From positions 434,654,730-434,718,729 of the forward strand of contig NC_081407.1 in NCBI RefSeq assembly GCF_030272615.1: DNA of 64,000 nt. The letters are read 5' to 3'. The notes under the pieces are model-generated. The model searched no databases, had not been told where the DNA came from, and saw only the letters and a program-made list of their open reading frames with translations. The position numbers were made by a program, and so were the translations under genes. The DNA is from Cryptomeria japonica. Taxonomy: Eukaryota; Streptophyta; Pinopsida; Cupressales; Cupressaceae. Every line of letters starts with the position of its first letter. Positions within the stretch are counted from its first letter, which is position 1. Below, piece by piece: positions 1 through 10,346 of the stretch.

Positions 1-236
1 TTAATGATGTCCTCCACTATTTGAGCGTTATCTAGATTTTGGAGTAAATGGTCTGTAGGATTGATTTTGACATCAGTATCATTAGGTTGATTTACCATGG
101 TCTTGTCTGAAGGAATTTGATTAAATGGATCAAAATTAAGAGGCAAGTTTCTTGACACGATGGGTGTGACGCCCAAATTAGGATCTAGCTGAGGATCAGG
201 GAATCCTGGACCGAATTGGGAAGGTTGTTGCTCCAT
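1..236 (-). CDS. Partial gag-like ORF N-terminus of a Tat-like gypsy element
   Basis: An uninterrupted frame starts at an ATG on the minus strand (234-236) and runs 78 codons off the left edge. It opens MEQQPSQFGPGFPDPQLDPN and is rich in Pro, Asn, Gln and Asp, like the low-complexity N-termini of plant gypsy gag proteins. It lies downstream, in minus orientation, of an LTR, a primer binding site and a leader of about 2.1 kb, which is where gag is expected. No capsid or zinc-knuckle motif lies within the window, so the gag call rests on position and composition. It could also be an extra ORF preceding gag. Confidence 0.45.
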   Translation of the reverse strand, partial: MEQQPSQFGPGFPDPQLDPNLGVTPIVSRNLPLNFDPFNQIPSDKTMVNQPNDTDVKINPTDHLLQNLDNAQIVEDII

Positions 237-2352
237 TGCTTGTCTTGATTTGGATCGAGTGGTGATGGGCATGAACCGTGAGATGAAAAGATGCGGAGAT
301 GCTAAAGTCAAAGATTGAAATTGAAGACCAATTTGGTTGATTTAATGAGAGATTGATAAAACAAAAGGATTGATTGATTGAACTCTTGGTAGTCAAATTG
401 TAGTTTTACAAGTCTAATTAGGTAATTCGACACAAAAGTTACTCAAGAGGATACACTCAAGAAACAAGATGAATTGATGCGAACCAAACCTTTGGCTCAA
501 GGTGATAAGGCCACAATGATGTGAAAGGTTCAAACTCTAGACACGATATAGTTAGAAGAGTTAATAATGAAGGTCACAAATGATGTGGACTATGTTGCAA
601 CATTGGGATATAAAACCAAGTATGGAAAAAAGGATTGATCCTTGGTTTGATCTTGATTGACTTGGATGATTGGTTGAAAGGACTTGATTGATTGACTGAA
701 TTATCTGATCTAATTGATTGATTGAAATCGATTGCAAATTTGATCAATTAATTGATTTGATTGAAGGATTGATTGATTGATTGACTCGACAAAAATATTG
801 GAACAAGAGACTAGATTTGACTCGATTGAAGGATTGTTTAACATTGGATGATTGGATTGATCAAATGAATTAAATGGGATGGATCCAAGTCATGAGCAGG
901 AGAATTGGGGATCAATTCCATGCATGTCCCCACAAAGACATGCATGGATTGACCAAATGAATTAAATGGGATGGATCCAAATGACTAGTTTGCACATGAA
1001 AACATATCAGGTAGTACACAACCTAAGGCTGGAATGTGGATACTACTCACTAAGGCCCTTCACTTTAAATAGAAACACCTCAGACAAAGTGGATATGCAG
1101 AGACCTGGTGACACTAGCTCCCCCACCATTTCATGAGCACACTAGATCTCATTCCTCAAAATCAAAGAATTTTTTACCTTACAATGAAGGGTGCATGAAG
1201 GATTAACTTCAAGATGCAATTTGTGTTCCCTAAATTAGCTATTCATAATTTGGAGACTTGATCCATTTGGTGATGACTCACAAAAGCTTGTCCTGGTCCT
1301 CCTGAGAGTATTTTTACGTATCTCACATGAATGTGGATACTAGGAGAATCATCAAGATACACTTTTAACCAAGAAGACTTAGGTTTTCACCCTAGCCTGT
1401 TTACATAGCGGATCAAATTGAAAGTACTGCTTTGAGTTGTTCCCTCTTACAGGTGTAATACACTGGGAAGTAGGCTCACTAATGAAATTAGTACATGTTC
1501 TCTTACACCTAATGTCGCCTAGGAGCACGATGGGAGAGGATACTTGTATACTAATTTGAGGGATCTAATATTTAATAAAATGAAATATTGCATTACCAAA
1601 AAGATTAATTCCCTTAATAAATTAAGGTGTTTTCTAAACTACTCAAAAGACACATTGTTGATTTCAAACCCAAATTTTTGTTTGTTTGAAACACACCCCT
1701 CTTTAGCAGTCTTGCAACAAAATAGGTTAGTAGTTTTTGAGTTTTAGGTCCTTTACAATCAAATTTGCACCAACGTTAGCACAAAACCAAAAGACAGAAG
1801 AATATTAGCAAGTCCAAATTGGGCAAAATTAACACTCAAGAAAAAGTACATAAAATGAAACACGTAGAAATCCTTTCGTTTAACAGAGCATTCCTACCAT
1901 TAGATCTATCCTACCCACAAACCCACTATTTTATAGTGCAATCTCGTCATTTTACTTAAAAAATGTAAATTGTAAACGGACAAACAAAGAAGAAAAACAC
2001 AAACAAAAAGTAATCCCATCATTTTTATATGCACTCCTGATGTTACTACCCTCAAAACCACTGTTCTATAATCAAAATCGACATTTTACTAACAAACACA
2101 GAAAAAACATAAAAAAAGGAGAGATAAAAATTAGAAAACTGCTAGTATGGTTGTGGGAATGTGTTCCTGCAAGTTTTGGCAACGTTCTTGTTCAACAGTT
2201 TGATCTGGTTGTTTTTTGAAAATGAGCTGGGCCTAAAGTGACTTCCGCTGAAGTGGAAGTTGATCTAGAATCCTATGTTTTTGCTTGCAAGTGTTCGAAA
2301 TTTGTAAAGATAACACACATACAAAAAAAACATGAGAGTGACTCGTGAAGTG
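237..2352 (-). other. Untranslated leader of the left gypsy element
   Basis: This stretch lies between the primer binding site and the gag-like ATG on the minus strand and has no credible coding frame. It includes a TTGATTGA-rich low-complexity tract at about 640-850 and a repeated phrase around 865-985 (GGGATGGATCCAA occurs twice). A long leader before gag is usual in Tat/Ogre-type elements. Small ORFs at 196-396 and 1544-1747 show no family resemblance. Confidence 0.5.
640..850. repeat. TTGATTGA-rich simple-sequence tract
   Basis: The tetramer GATT/TTGA recurs many times with interruptions. This is a degenerate microsatellite within the leader of the left gypsy element, with no coding content. 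Confidence 0.7.
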
Positions 2353-2371
2353 GGTCCCATCGGGCATGCCA
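2353..2371 (-). promoter_or_regulatory. Primer binding site-like sequence, left gypsy element
   Basis: The minus strand reads TGGCATGCCCGATGGGACC immediately after the LTR end. It has the layout of the TGGCACCCACCATGGGGCC site that follows the LTR of the second gypsy element (21644-21662). The tRNA species was not identified. Confidence 0.45.
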
Positions 2372-2375
2372 GAAA

Positions 2376-3016
2376 TGTGAGAAGAAAATTGTGCAAAATA
2401 GAAATATTGACAACCTAAAAACTATACAATTATCAAGCCCACACTCATAATTAGGACGCTAGAGAGGAAGGCAAATTATGCAAATTATAAGACAATAAAA
2501 AAGCGCAAACCCAATTTTCTTGATTTGATTGTCATTCGATTTGAATGTGTGATTGACACTACGCCTCCAAAGATGCTTGAAAATGCCCCATGATGATTGG
2601 ATATGCAAAAACTAAGCTAAAAGTGTATGCAAGATGGATGGATGCGAGAAATGAAAATGACATTATGACCTTATGATAGTATGAAAGTGGATAAATTATG
2701 AAGGAAAATGAGGGGATTAAATAGGATTTGATAGGGATGAGAGGAGGTTTGAGGATGTTCCACTTGTCTCACTTGAGGAATATGGCAATGCAAGGAGTGA
2801 GAAGTGTCCTCTAAGAGGGCAAATGTCGTTGCAAGGTATGACAAGTGTAACCATAGGCGCATGTCTATTTGGGAGATAGCCACCCAAAATTAGTTTCTTT
2901 TTCTAATTTATTAAAATAGGGAATGTGCACATGACATGTATAAGGTTGGTTGAAGGGATAGGGTTGGTTAGAAACCAAGGTTATATGGTGGGTTAGGCTA
3001 GATGGGAGGTTAGAGT
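2376..3016 (-). repeat. Gypsy LTR, distal part (interrupted by copia)
   Basis: This is the 3' part of the left gypsy LTR in minus orientation. It ends at AGAGT (3012-3016), the target duplication of the nested copia element. The second LTR part is at 10046-10346. Boundaries were inferred from the PBS-like site at 2353-2371 and from the terminal TG at 10346. Confidence 0.55.
3012..3016. repeat. Target site duplication AGAGT (left copy, copia 1)
   Basis: AGAGT precedes the TGTTAGG terminus. The identical right copy is at 10046-10050, immediately after the CCAACA terminus. Confidence 0.9.
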
Positions 3017-4238
3017 TGTTAGGATAACTGGTGGACAACTGAGAGGGTGGGGGGGGTGAATCAGTTGTTAACAGATTATACAACTTTAAACACACAAATA
3101 TTTTATTGGAATGCATAAACCAAATACCAGAATAGAAGTTATAACAATTAAGCATAAACATAAACCATAGAACAATTACCAACCATCCATAACACATAAC
3201 ACCATGACTTGTACGTGGAAAACCCGGTAAAGGGAAAACCCACGGTGGGAAGCCTACCCACAGTCAAATAATACTTATGTAGCAAGTATGTGAATACAAT
3301 AAGAGGGGCCTTCACATGCAGGAAGGCCGACAGCCTAGAGTGCACTGCTCATCATAAAAGGAGCCTCACTGACTACAAAATAAATCCAGACTACAATCCG
3401 AAAAGATGAATGAACTGCAAGAATAGCATCTCCTATGCCTGAGTACAGTTCTAGTTAAGCTCAATACCGGAGGTCTTAAACCTCTTTTACAAACCCAATT
3501 CGATCACCTATGATTGACCAAAACCTCTGCATATGATTACAACTTTATTCGCACACAGATAATCTTATAACCTTTTCCTACCACATATATGATCTACAAA
3601 CAGATCTTACATTATATTTATACCAACCTAGGACCTAAACAATTAGGTCGACCACCTAAAAGATAATACAATAGATCCGTTACATAATCCTGCAAACCAA
3701 TGATAAACCAAGTCAGCCTAAGACTGAAACAACATAAACCAAACAATAAATCCAACTGGTGACGCATTGGGAGCATCAACCAACATGTTACATAAACCGG
3801 TCCATAACCTAATAAAATAACCACCAGACCCAAAATAGGTTGCCATAAGCCAAATGAAACACCACGAACAACTAAAACACAAACATGATAACCATCAGCA
3901 TCCTGATAACCTTCTAGAAGTTGCACCAACACCACTTATTGGATTCATCAAAAGATTTTCATCAAAGCGTTGCTAGTAAAACCCTTACCGGTAACCAAAA
4001 GGCTTACTAGAACATATGATAGCATCCAAATCCTCAAATCTCTGACCAAGTGAATGTGATACACATCAGGAACACATGAATAACCAATCCAAACCAATTC
4101 CAACAGCTGGACCAAAACCAGAGACAAATCTCCAGATCAACATCAAAGACCAACCGCTCTACTAGAAGCCGGTAGACAACAAAACAACTAGTGTTGACAT
4201 CAATGCAATACGTAATCAATTCCTCCAAATTGCCAACT
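3017..4238 (-). repeat. 3' LTR of copia element 1
   Basis: This is a direct repeat of 8837-10045. Shared blocks include the GGTGAATCA start region, TACGTGGAAAACCCGGTAAA, the TATTTATACCAACC segment and the terminal CTCCAAATTGCCAAC. The inner end reads CCAACT instead of CCAACA, a mutated terminal dinucleotide. Visible divergence from the 5' LTR is moderate, including small indels, which indicates an old insertion. Confidence 0.92.
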
Positions 4239-4250
4239 ATCTCCCCCTTT
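4239..4250 (-). promoter_or_regulatory. Polypurine tract of copia 1
   Basis: The minus strand reads AAAGGGGGAGAT directly before the 3' LTR. This is the expected plus-strand priming site for second-strand synthesis. Confidence 0.8.
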
Positions 4251-4594
4251 GGCATTGATGGAAACACTAGATGTGAAAAACATCGAAGTGCCAAACAAGT
4301 CTCCCCCAAAGGAAGACATCCAACAATCTCCCCAAAATGATATGACAATGAAGTTCTGAACCAACATACCAAATTTCCCCTGTGAATGATATCCCTTTTA
4401 AGCTCTGTTTTTCACGTAAATATCTCTCCCCCTCTGACATCAATGCCATAAATTTGACATAAACATCAAAGAAAAGTCATAAAACCTTTGGACCACACAG
4501 TTGACTACTCCCATGAGTAGTAGCACCAACACATCAATCCAGAATGAATGATAGTTCTAAAAATGCATGTCGTACTGATGCTAGTCAACATCAC
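4251..4594 (-). other. 3' untranslated part of copia 1
   Basis: This is the stretch between the end of the RNase H frame and the polypurine tract. No coding frame was recognised; the ORFs at 4034-4449 are in non-coding frames of the LTR and 3' UTR. Confidence 0.6.
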
Positions 4595-5425
4595 TCAAGT
4601 CTCTATTGGAGGGGTAGAAACTCCCAATCTATCTCTGAAGTACTCAAATGATTCCTTAGGCAAATTTTTAGTGAAGATATCTACAATCTGTTCTTTAGTG
4701 TTCACATAAACCAGTCTGACTTTGTTTGCTTCCACCTTCTCCTTCAGAAAATTATACTTGATAGAAATTTGCTTAGTCTTAGAATGAAATACCGAATTCT
4801 TTGATATGTCAATAGTAGTAGAGTTATCACAGTGAATAAGTACAGGTTCATTACAATCCACCCTTATATCCTTCAACATTTGCTTCATCCATAGAACTTG
4901 TGTACAGTTAATAGCAGCAACAACATACTCAGCTTTAGCAATAGATAAAGAAGTACATGATTGTTTCTTACTAATCCATGAAACAAGTTTCTTTCCAAGA
5001 AAGAAATCTCCATCGGATGTGCTCTTCTGATCATCAACATCTCCAGCCCAGTTAGCATATGTATATGCACATAGTGTAAAGTCATTGTTTTTAGGATACC
5101 ACAAACCATACTTAGTTGTTCCTTGCAAATACCTGAAAATCCTTTTCACCGCATTCTCATGATTCTCTCTAGGATCACTCTGATATCTTGATACAATACA
5201 AACTGCATTCATTATATCCGATCTAATCTAAGTAAGATATAACAAACCTCCATTCATATATTTATACCTTGTAGGATTTATCGAAGCTGATGCATCATTA
5301 TTTGTCAATTTCTCACTTGTAACCATAGGGGTACCAACTGGTTTGGAATTTTCCATACCAAATTTCTTCAACAACTCTCTATCATACTTAGTTTGACAGA
5401 TGAAAATACCTTTATCATTTTGAGT
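4595..5425 (-). pseudogene. Copia 1 RT C-terminus and RNase H
   Basis: Continues the RT frame after a stop at 5426-5428 and has a further stop near 5226. RNase H motifs are visible: KSTSDGDFFLGKKLVSWISKKQ (first half), the AKAEYVVAA catalytic-Glu block, and IHCDNSTTIDISKN with the catalytic Asp. The tail DIFTKNLPKESF and RDRLGV closes the copia polyprotein. The first catalytic Asp region, normally SDADWAG, reads TYANWAG, so the active site is damaged. In life it would degrade the RNA of the RNA/DNA hybrid during reverse transcription. Confidence 0.85.
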
Positions 5426-5428
5426 AAT

Positions 5429-6373
5429 CTACAAACCTAAGAAAAATTTCATCTCCCCAATCATAGACATCTCAAATACATTCTTCATATTTTCAGAGAA
5501 TTCCATACATAACTTATCCTCACCTCCAAATATGATATCATCAACAAAGACTTCAACAATCAATACATCATCATCAATAATCTTATAATATAAGCTACTA
5601 TCAGCATTACCTTTAGAGAAACCAAGCTTCAAAAAATATTTGTCCAATCTAGCATACCAAGCTCTAGGAGCTTGTTTCAATCCATATAAAGCTTTCCTTA
5701 ACCTGCAAACCATGTTTTTGTTATCTGAAAGTAAAAATCCATCAGGTTGCTCAGTGTAAACTTCCTCTTCAAGATCTCCACTAAAAAATGCACACTTAAC
5801 ATCCATTTGATAAACCTTGTATTTCTTATGGGAAACATAAGAAAGAAATAATCTCACAGCTTCAATCCTAGCTACCAGAGCAAAAGCCTCATCATAATCA
5901 ATTACTTCCTTCTGAGAATATCCTTTACATACCAATCTAGCCTTATTCCTCACAACTTGTCCATCCTCATTCAATTTATTCCTAAACACCCATTTAGTTC
6001 CAATAACATTCTTATTTATAGGTCGGGGAACTAAAGTCCATGTGTTGTTCTTCTCAATCTGATCTAATTCCTCTTCCATATCTCTCATCCAACATTCATC
6101 TTTATAAGCTTCAATAACTGATTTCAATTCAACTTGAGAAATTAAACATACCTCATCAGTTGTCAACCTTCTTCTTGTCATTAATCCTTTGTTCTTGTCT
6201 CCAATGATTTGATCTTCTGAATGATTTAACCTTACATTCCTAGGAGTCTTCTGACTTTCTATTCCTCTGCTCTGATCTTTAGTTACTATTGAATTTTCTG
6301 ATACTGCCGGGGTAACTGGTTCAACATTTTGTTCCGGTACAGGTGCTATCGGTTTAGTTATGATCATCTCCAC
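5429..6373 (-). pseudogene. Copia 1 reverse transcriptase
   Basis: About 314 codons without a stop. The RVT_2 family pattern is clear: the WRDAMEEE-like block ([18 protein letters not shown]), [44 protein letters not shown] (first catalytic Asp), [13 protein letters not shown], and the FVDDIIF active-site box (YVDD in most copia). It is in the same frame as the integrase upstream and the RNase H downstream, separated only by stops. Copies the element RNA into DNA. Confidence 0.9.
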
Positions 6374-6375
6374 TT

Positions 6376-7300
6376 CTAGTTATCTCTCATAAGTTTCGAT
6401 TTGACCTTTGTATAGCTCATCCACCTTGACATTAGCACTTTCCACAATTCTCTGCAATCTTTTGTTATAACATCTATATGTGTTACTTTCATTAGAATAA
6501 CCAAGAAATATCCCTTCATCACATCTAGGATCAATCTTTCCAATGGAATGATCTCTTTTGATATATCATTTACTACCAAAGATTCTGAAATAATTAATTG
6601 TAGGTGTATGACCAAACCATAACTCATAAGGTGTCTTACTGGTGTCTCATTGGATATGAACTCTATTAAATGTGTATACCGCCATGCTCATAGCTTCTCT
6701 CCAATAGATATGAGGCAAATTAGCTTCCATCATCATAGTTCTGGCCGCATCTAAGATAGTTTTGTTCTTTCTTTCCATAATGTCATTCTCCTGAGGTGTC
6801 TAAGGAGTAGACAACTGTCTCCTTATCCCATGCTTCTCACAATAACTATTAAATTCATCGGATGTGAATTCACCACCCTGATCTGGCCTTAAGCATTTAA
6901 TCTTCAACTCTGTCTCTGTCTCAACTTTATCTTTAAAGATCTTAAACTTTTCAAAAGCTTCAAATTTCTCCCTTAGAAAAGTAACCCACGTCATTCTAGA
7001 ATAGTCATCAATGATTAGCATGAAATATCTATCACCCTGAAAACTCTTTATTCTAGCAGGACCACACAAATCTATATGAATAAGATCAAGAACATCATTA
7101 TATTTGTCTTGTATACTCTTAAAATAAGTTTTGACTTGCTTTCCCATTTGACATTCCTTACATACAGGATTATAGGGCTTCACAATCTTAGGTATATCTC
7201 TAACAGCCTTAGTTGAACTAATCTTTAGAATGCAATTAAAATTCACATGACACAACCTCTTATGCCATAACCAACTCTCATCAACTTGTGCGAAGTTCAA
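6376..7300 (-). pseudogene. Copia 1 GAG-pre-integrase and integrase
   Basis: Starts with the zinc-binding module (WLWHKRLCHVNF then CKECQMGKQ), followed by the rve core: HIDLCGPARI (first Asp), DDYSRMTWVTFLREK and RPDQGGEFTSDEF (second Asp). A stop follows RRQLSTP; the frame then continues with ENDIMERKNKT, which carries the catalytic Glu, and later FRIFG and FLGYSNESNTYR of the copia integrase tail. At least three stops and a local frameshift interrupt it. Performs strand transfer of the cDNA into the host genome. Confidence 0.88.
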
Positions 7301-7896
7301 ATGAAAGATGTTACCTTTAGTCTGTGTACCGGTTGCAATCTCGATTCTAGATCTGTTAATGATTTTCCATTTTCCATCCTGAATTGTAATTGAAATCCCT
7401 TATCCACCAACTGACATACACTTAAAAGATTATGCCTTAAACCTTCAACATAATAAACATTATCAATGTTATGCTTACCATCCAGTGATATAGTTCCTCT
7501 TCCTCTGATCATACATGCTTTGTCATCTCCAAATCTAACCAGTCCACCATCAAATTCTTGCAAAGATAAAAATTTCCTTTTATCTCCAGTCATATGATGT
7601 GAATATCCATTGTCTATCACCCATTCATCCTTGTCTTCAATTTTAGCAGCAAGGGCCTTTTCCTCATTTTTAATAATAGGGGTCAGAGCATCTTCCTTGA
7701 TAGACAAAAATACCCATTCCTTTCCACTGCAGCATCCACTAGCTGAATCTTGTGTCGATTCATCATCAGAATCAGTCACACCTTCCTCATTCGCATAGTA
7801 ACATGATTTGTCTTTGTTTCTCCTATACTTATGCTTGTTCTGATAATCATGGTTAGGCCTAAAAGATCTTCTAGCTTTCTCTTTAAATCTTGAATT
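7301..7896 (-). pseudogene. Copia 1 protease region
   Basis: Frame-continuous with gag after a stop near 7900. The retropepsin motif of copia, normally IDSGCSHHMTGDK, reads IDNGYSHHMTGDK, so the catalytic DSG triad is altered. Downstream RFGDDKACMIRGRGTISL and VYYVEGLRHNLLSVCQL are typical of the copia gag-pol junction. A frameshift near 7300 separates it from the integrase. Would process the polyprotein. Confidence 0.85.
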
Positions 7897-7899
7897 CCT

Positions 7900-8780
7900 T
7901 TAAGGACATCTAGATGCAAAATGACCTATCTTATTACATGCAAAGCATTTAAAAGGTGATTTTCTTTCATAATTACTTCCTATTGGACCTTTAGGTACTC
8001 TTCTAGAAAATAGGGCTCTGAGTTGATCAAACTCATCATCTTCTTTCTTCATTTCCTTCAGCTCCTTCGCATATAAATATTTCCAATCACTCTTGCCGGT
8101 TGATGATGCAAATGTGTGAAAATTAGATTCAATCTTTGAAGCTCCTTGAGGACCAAATTCGTCAAGCTCAAAAGCAGATAATTTTCCAACCAAAGTATCC
8201 CTGTTAACAAAAGTGTTAGCCATTGTTCTGAGCTCATTAATTGCAGTAGCCTTCATCTTATAAGTCGATGGAAAATCTCTCAATACTTTAGAAACAATCT
8301 CATCTTCGCTCAGAGATCCACCACAACATTGAATTCCCATAACAATTTCATTATCTCTTTCCATAAAAGCAGTAATCCTTTCATCTTCTTCCATCTTCAG
8401 ATTCTCATACCTTACCCGGTAACCATCAAGTTTAGAATTTTAACAGTAGGGTCACCTTCATTCAAAATCTCCAACTTATCCCATATAGCCTTCATTGATG
8501 ATTGGTCAGCTAATCGCATAATTTGTTGATCAGAAAGTGCACTTAAGAGTGCTTCTCTAGCTCTACAATCATTCTCAATGTCCTTATCCAAAGTTGTCAG
8601 GGGAGGATTGCCAAATGTCGGATTATGAGGAGTATAGCCTTTCTCCGTGACCTCCCAAATCTCTTTCCCAATACATCTCAAATGAGTTTCCATCTGAATC
8701 TTCCATACCCTGTAATTTGTTGAATTAAGCTTAGGGGTTTCTCTCCGGAAAACAAATGCAGTTGAACTATTAGTTGTCAT
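7900..8780 (-). pseudogene. Copia 1 gag with CCHC zinc knuckle
   Basis: Begins at an ATG (8780) with MTTNSSTAFVFRRETPKLN, followed by NYRVWKIQMETHLR as in UBN2/DUF4219 copia gag domains. A frameshift near 8440 shifts to a second frame covering LKMEEDERITAFMERDNEIV and a complete CX2CX4HX4C knuckle, CFACNKIGHFASRC. Length (about 290 residues) is normal for plant copia gag. Builds the virus-like particle and binds RNA. Confidence 0.87.
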
Positions 8781-8817
8781 AGGATCTTCCTCAAGCAGTT
8801 AAGCTTTAGTAGAGAGG

Positions 8818-8834
8818 ACCAAGCTCTGATAATA
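8818..8834 (-). promoter_or_regulatory. Primer binding site of copia 1
   Basis: The minus strand reads TTATTATCAGAGCTTGG, two bases after the 5' LTR. TATCAGAGC is the core complementary to the 3' end of initiator methionine tRNA, as is usual for copia elements. Confidence 0.75.
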
Positions 8835-8836
8835 AT

Positions 8837-10045
8837 TGTTAGGATAACCGGTGGACAACTAAGAAGGGGGGGGTGAATCAATTATCAACAGATTATACAG
8901 CTTTAAACACACAAATCTTTTACCGGAATGCATAAACCAAATACTGGAATAACAGATATAATAATTAAGTATAAACATAAATCACATAAAAATTACCAAC
9001 CATCCATAACACATAACACCATGATTTGTACGTGGAAAACCCGGTAAAGGGAAAAACCATGATGGGAAGCCTACCCACAGTCAGATAATACTTCTGCAGC
9101 AATTATGTGAATACAATAAGAGGGGTCTGCACATGCAAGAAGGCCAATAGCCTAGAGTGCACTGCTCATCACAAAAGGAGCCTCACTGACTACAAAATAA
9201 ATCCAGATTACAATCCGTAAAGATGAATGAACTGCAAGAATAACATCTCTTATTCTTGAGTATAGTTCTGGTTAAGCTCAATACTGGAGGTCTTAAACCT
9301 CTTTTACAAACCCAATTAGATCACCTATGATCGACCAAAACCTTTGCATATGATTACAACTTTATTCGCAAATAGATAATCCCATAACCTTTTCCTACCA
9401 CATATATGATCTACAAAGAGATCTTACATTATATTTATACCAACCCAGGACCTAAATAATTAGGTCATCCACCTAAAAGATAATACAATAGATCTATTAC
9501 ATAATCCCACAAACCAATGATAAACCAAGTCGGCCTAAGACCGAAACAACATAAACCAAACAATAAATTCAACCGATGATGCATCGGGAGCATCAACCAA
9601 CACGTTACATAAACCGGTCCATAACCTAACAAAATAATCACAGGACCCAAAATAGGTCGCCATAAGCCAAATGAAACACCATGAACAATTGGAACATGAA
9701 CATGATAACCACCAGCATCCTAATAACCTTCTAGAAGCCACACCAACACCACTTATTGGATTCATCAATAGATCTTCATCAAAGCGTTGTCGGTAAAACC
9801 CTTACCGATAACCAAAAGGCTTACTAGAACATATGATAGCATCCAGATCATCAAATCCCAAACCAACTGAATGTGATACACATCAGGAACAAATTAATAA
9901 CCAATTCCAACAGCCAGACCAAAACCAAAGACAAATCTCTAGATCAACATCAAATACCAACCGCTTTACCAGAAGTCGGTAGACAACAAAACAACTAGTG
10001 TTGACATCAATGCAACACATAATCAATTCCTCCAAATTGCCAACA
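8837..10045 (-). repeat. 5' LTR of copia element 1
   Basis: Direct repeat of 3017-4238. On the minus strand it opens TGTTGGCAATTTGG and closes GTTATCCTAACA, with TG...CA termini. Flanked on the right by the AGAGT duplication at 10046-10050. Confidence 0.92.
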
Positions 10046-10346
10046 AGAGTTAGGAGACATGTGACCAAAATGAAGCATTTGAATTATTTAAATTCAAATA
10101 AAAGGAAGAAAAATGTGACATGAACCAAATAAAATGATTATTTATTTTATTTAGTAGAAGAAAGATAGTGTAATTAATTAATTTGTTTATATTAATCAAT
10201 TAATTGGACAAAGCTCAATTAATTAAATTAATTTAGCCAGAAGGGATGACATAACTCATTAAATAATATTGATTATTTAATTAATATAGGTGACTAAAAG
10301 GGATTAAATTTGATTAAATTAATTAATCAATTTAAGTGTCTACACA
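10046..10346 (-). repeat. Gypsy LTR, proximal part (AT-rich start)
   Basis: First part of the left gypsy LTR in minus orientation, starting TGTGTAGACACTTAAATTG at 10346. Rich in AATTAATTAAAT, like the start of the 20520 LTR. Begins with the AGAGT target duplication of copia 1. Confidence 0.6.

Larger units (their letters stand above)
3017..10045 (-). mobile_element. Ty1/copia retrotransposon, complete but decayed (7.03 kb, TSD AGAGT)
   Basis: Two LTRs (3017-4238 and 8837-10045) flank gag, protease, integrase, reverse transcriptase and RNase H in copia order on the minus strand. The element is bounded by the perfect 5-bp target duplication AGAGT at 3012-3016 and 10046-10050. A PBS matching initiator-Met tRNA follows the 5' LTR, and a polypurine tract precedes the 3' LTR. 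The polyprotein has frameshifts near 8440, 7300 and elsewhere plus several stops, so the element is inactive. It sits inside a gypsy LTR and is therefore younger than it. Confidence 0.93.
1..10346 (-). mobile_element. Tat-like Ty3/gypsy element, 5' portion, carrying a nested copia element
   Basis: Read on the minus strand, this element begins at 10346 with TGTGTAGACA, runs through an LTR interrupted by a copia element (3017-10045), ends the LTR near 2376, and continues with a PBS-like site, leader and gag start off the left edge. The LTR shares recognisable segments with the plus-strand LTR at 20520-21640: AT-rich AATTAATTAAAT blocks, GTTAGAGGATGG-type stretches, and GACAAGTGT. The native LTR would be about 0.94 kb once the copia element is removed. 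It abuts LINE ORF2 at 10347, so it probably inserted into that LINE. The other end lies outside the window. Confidence 0.6.
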
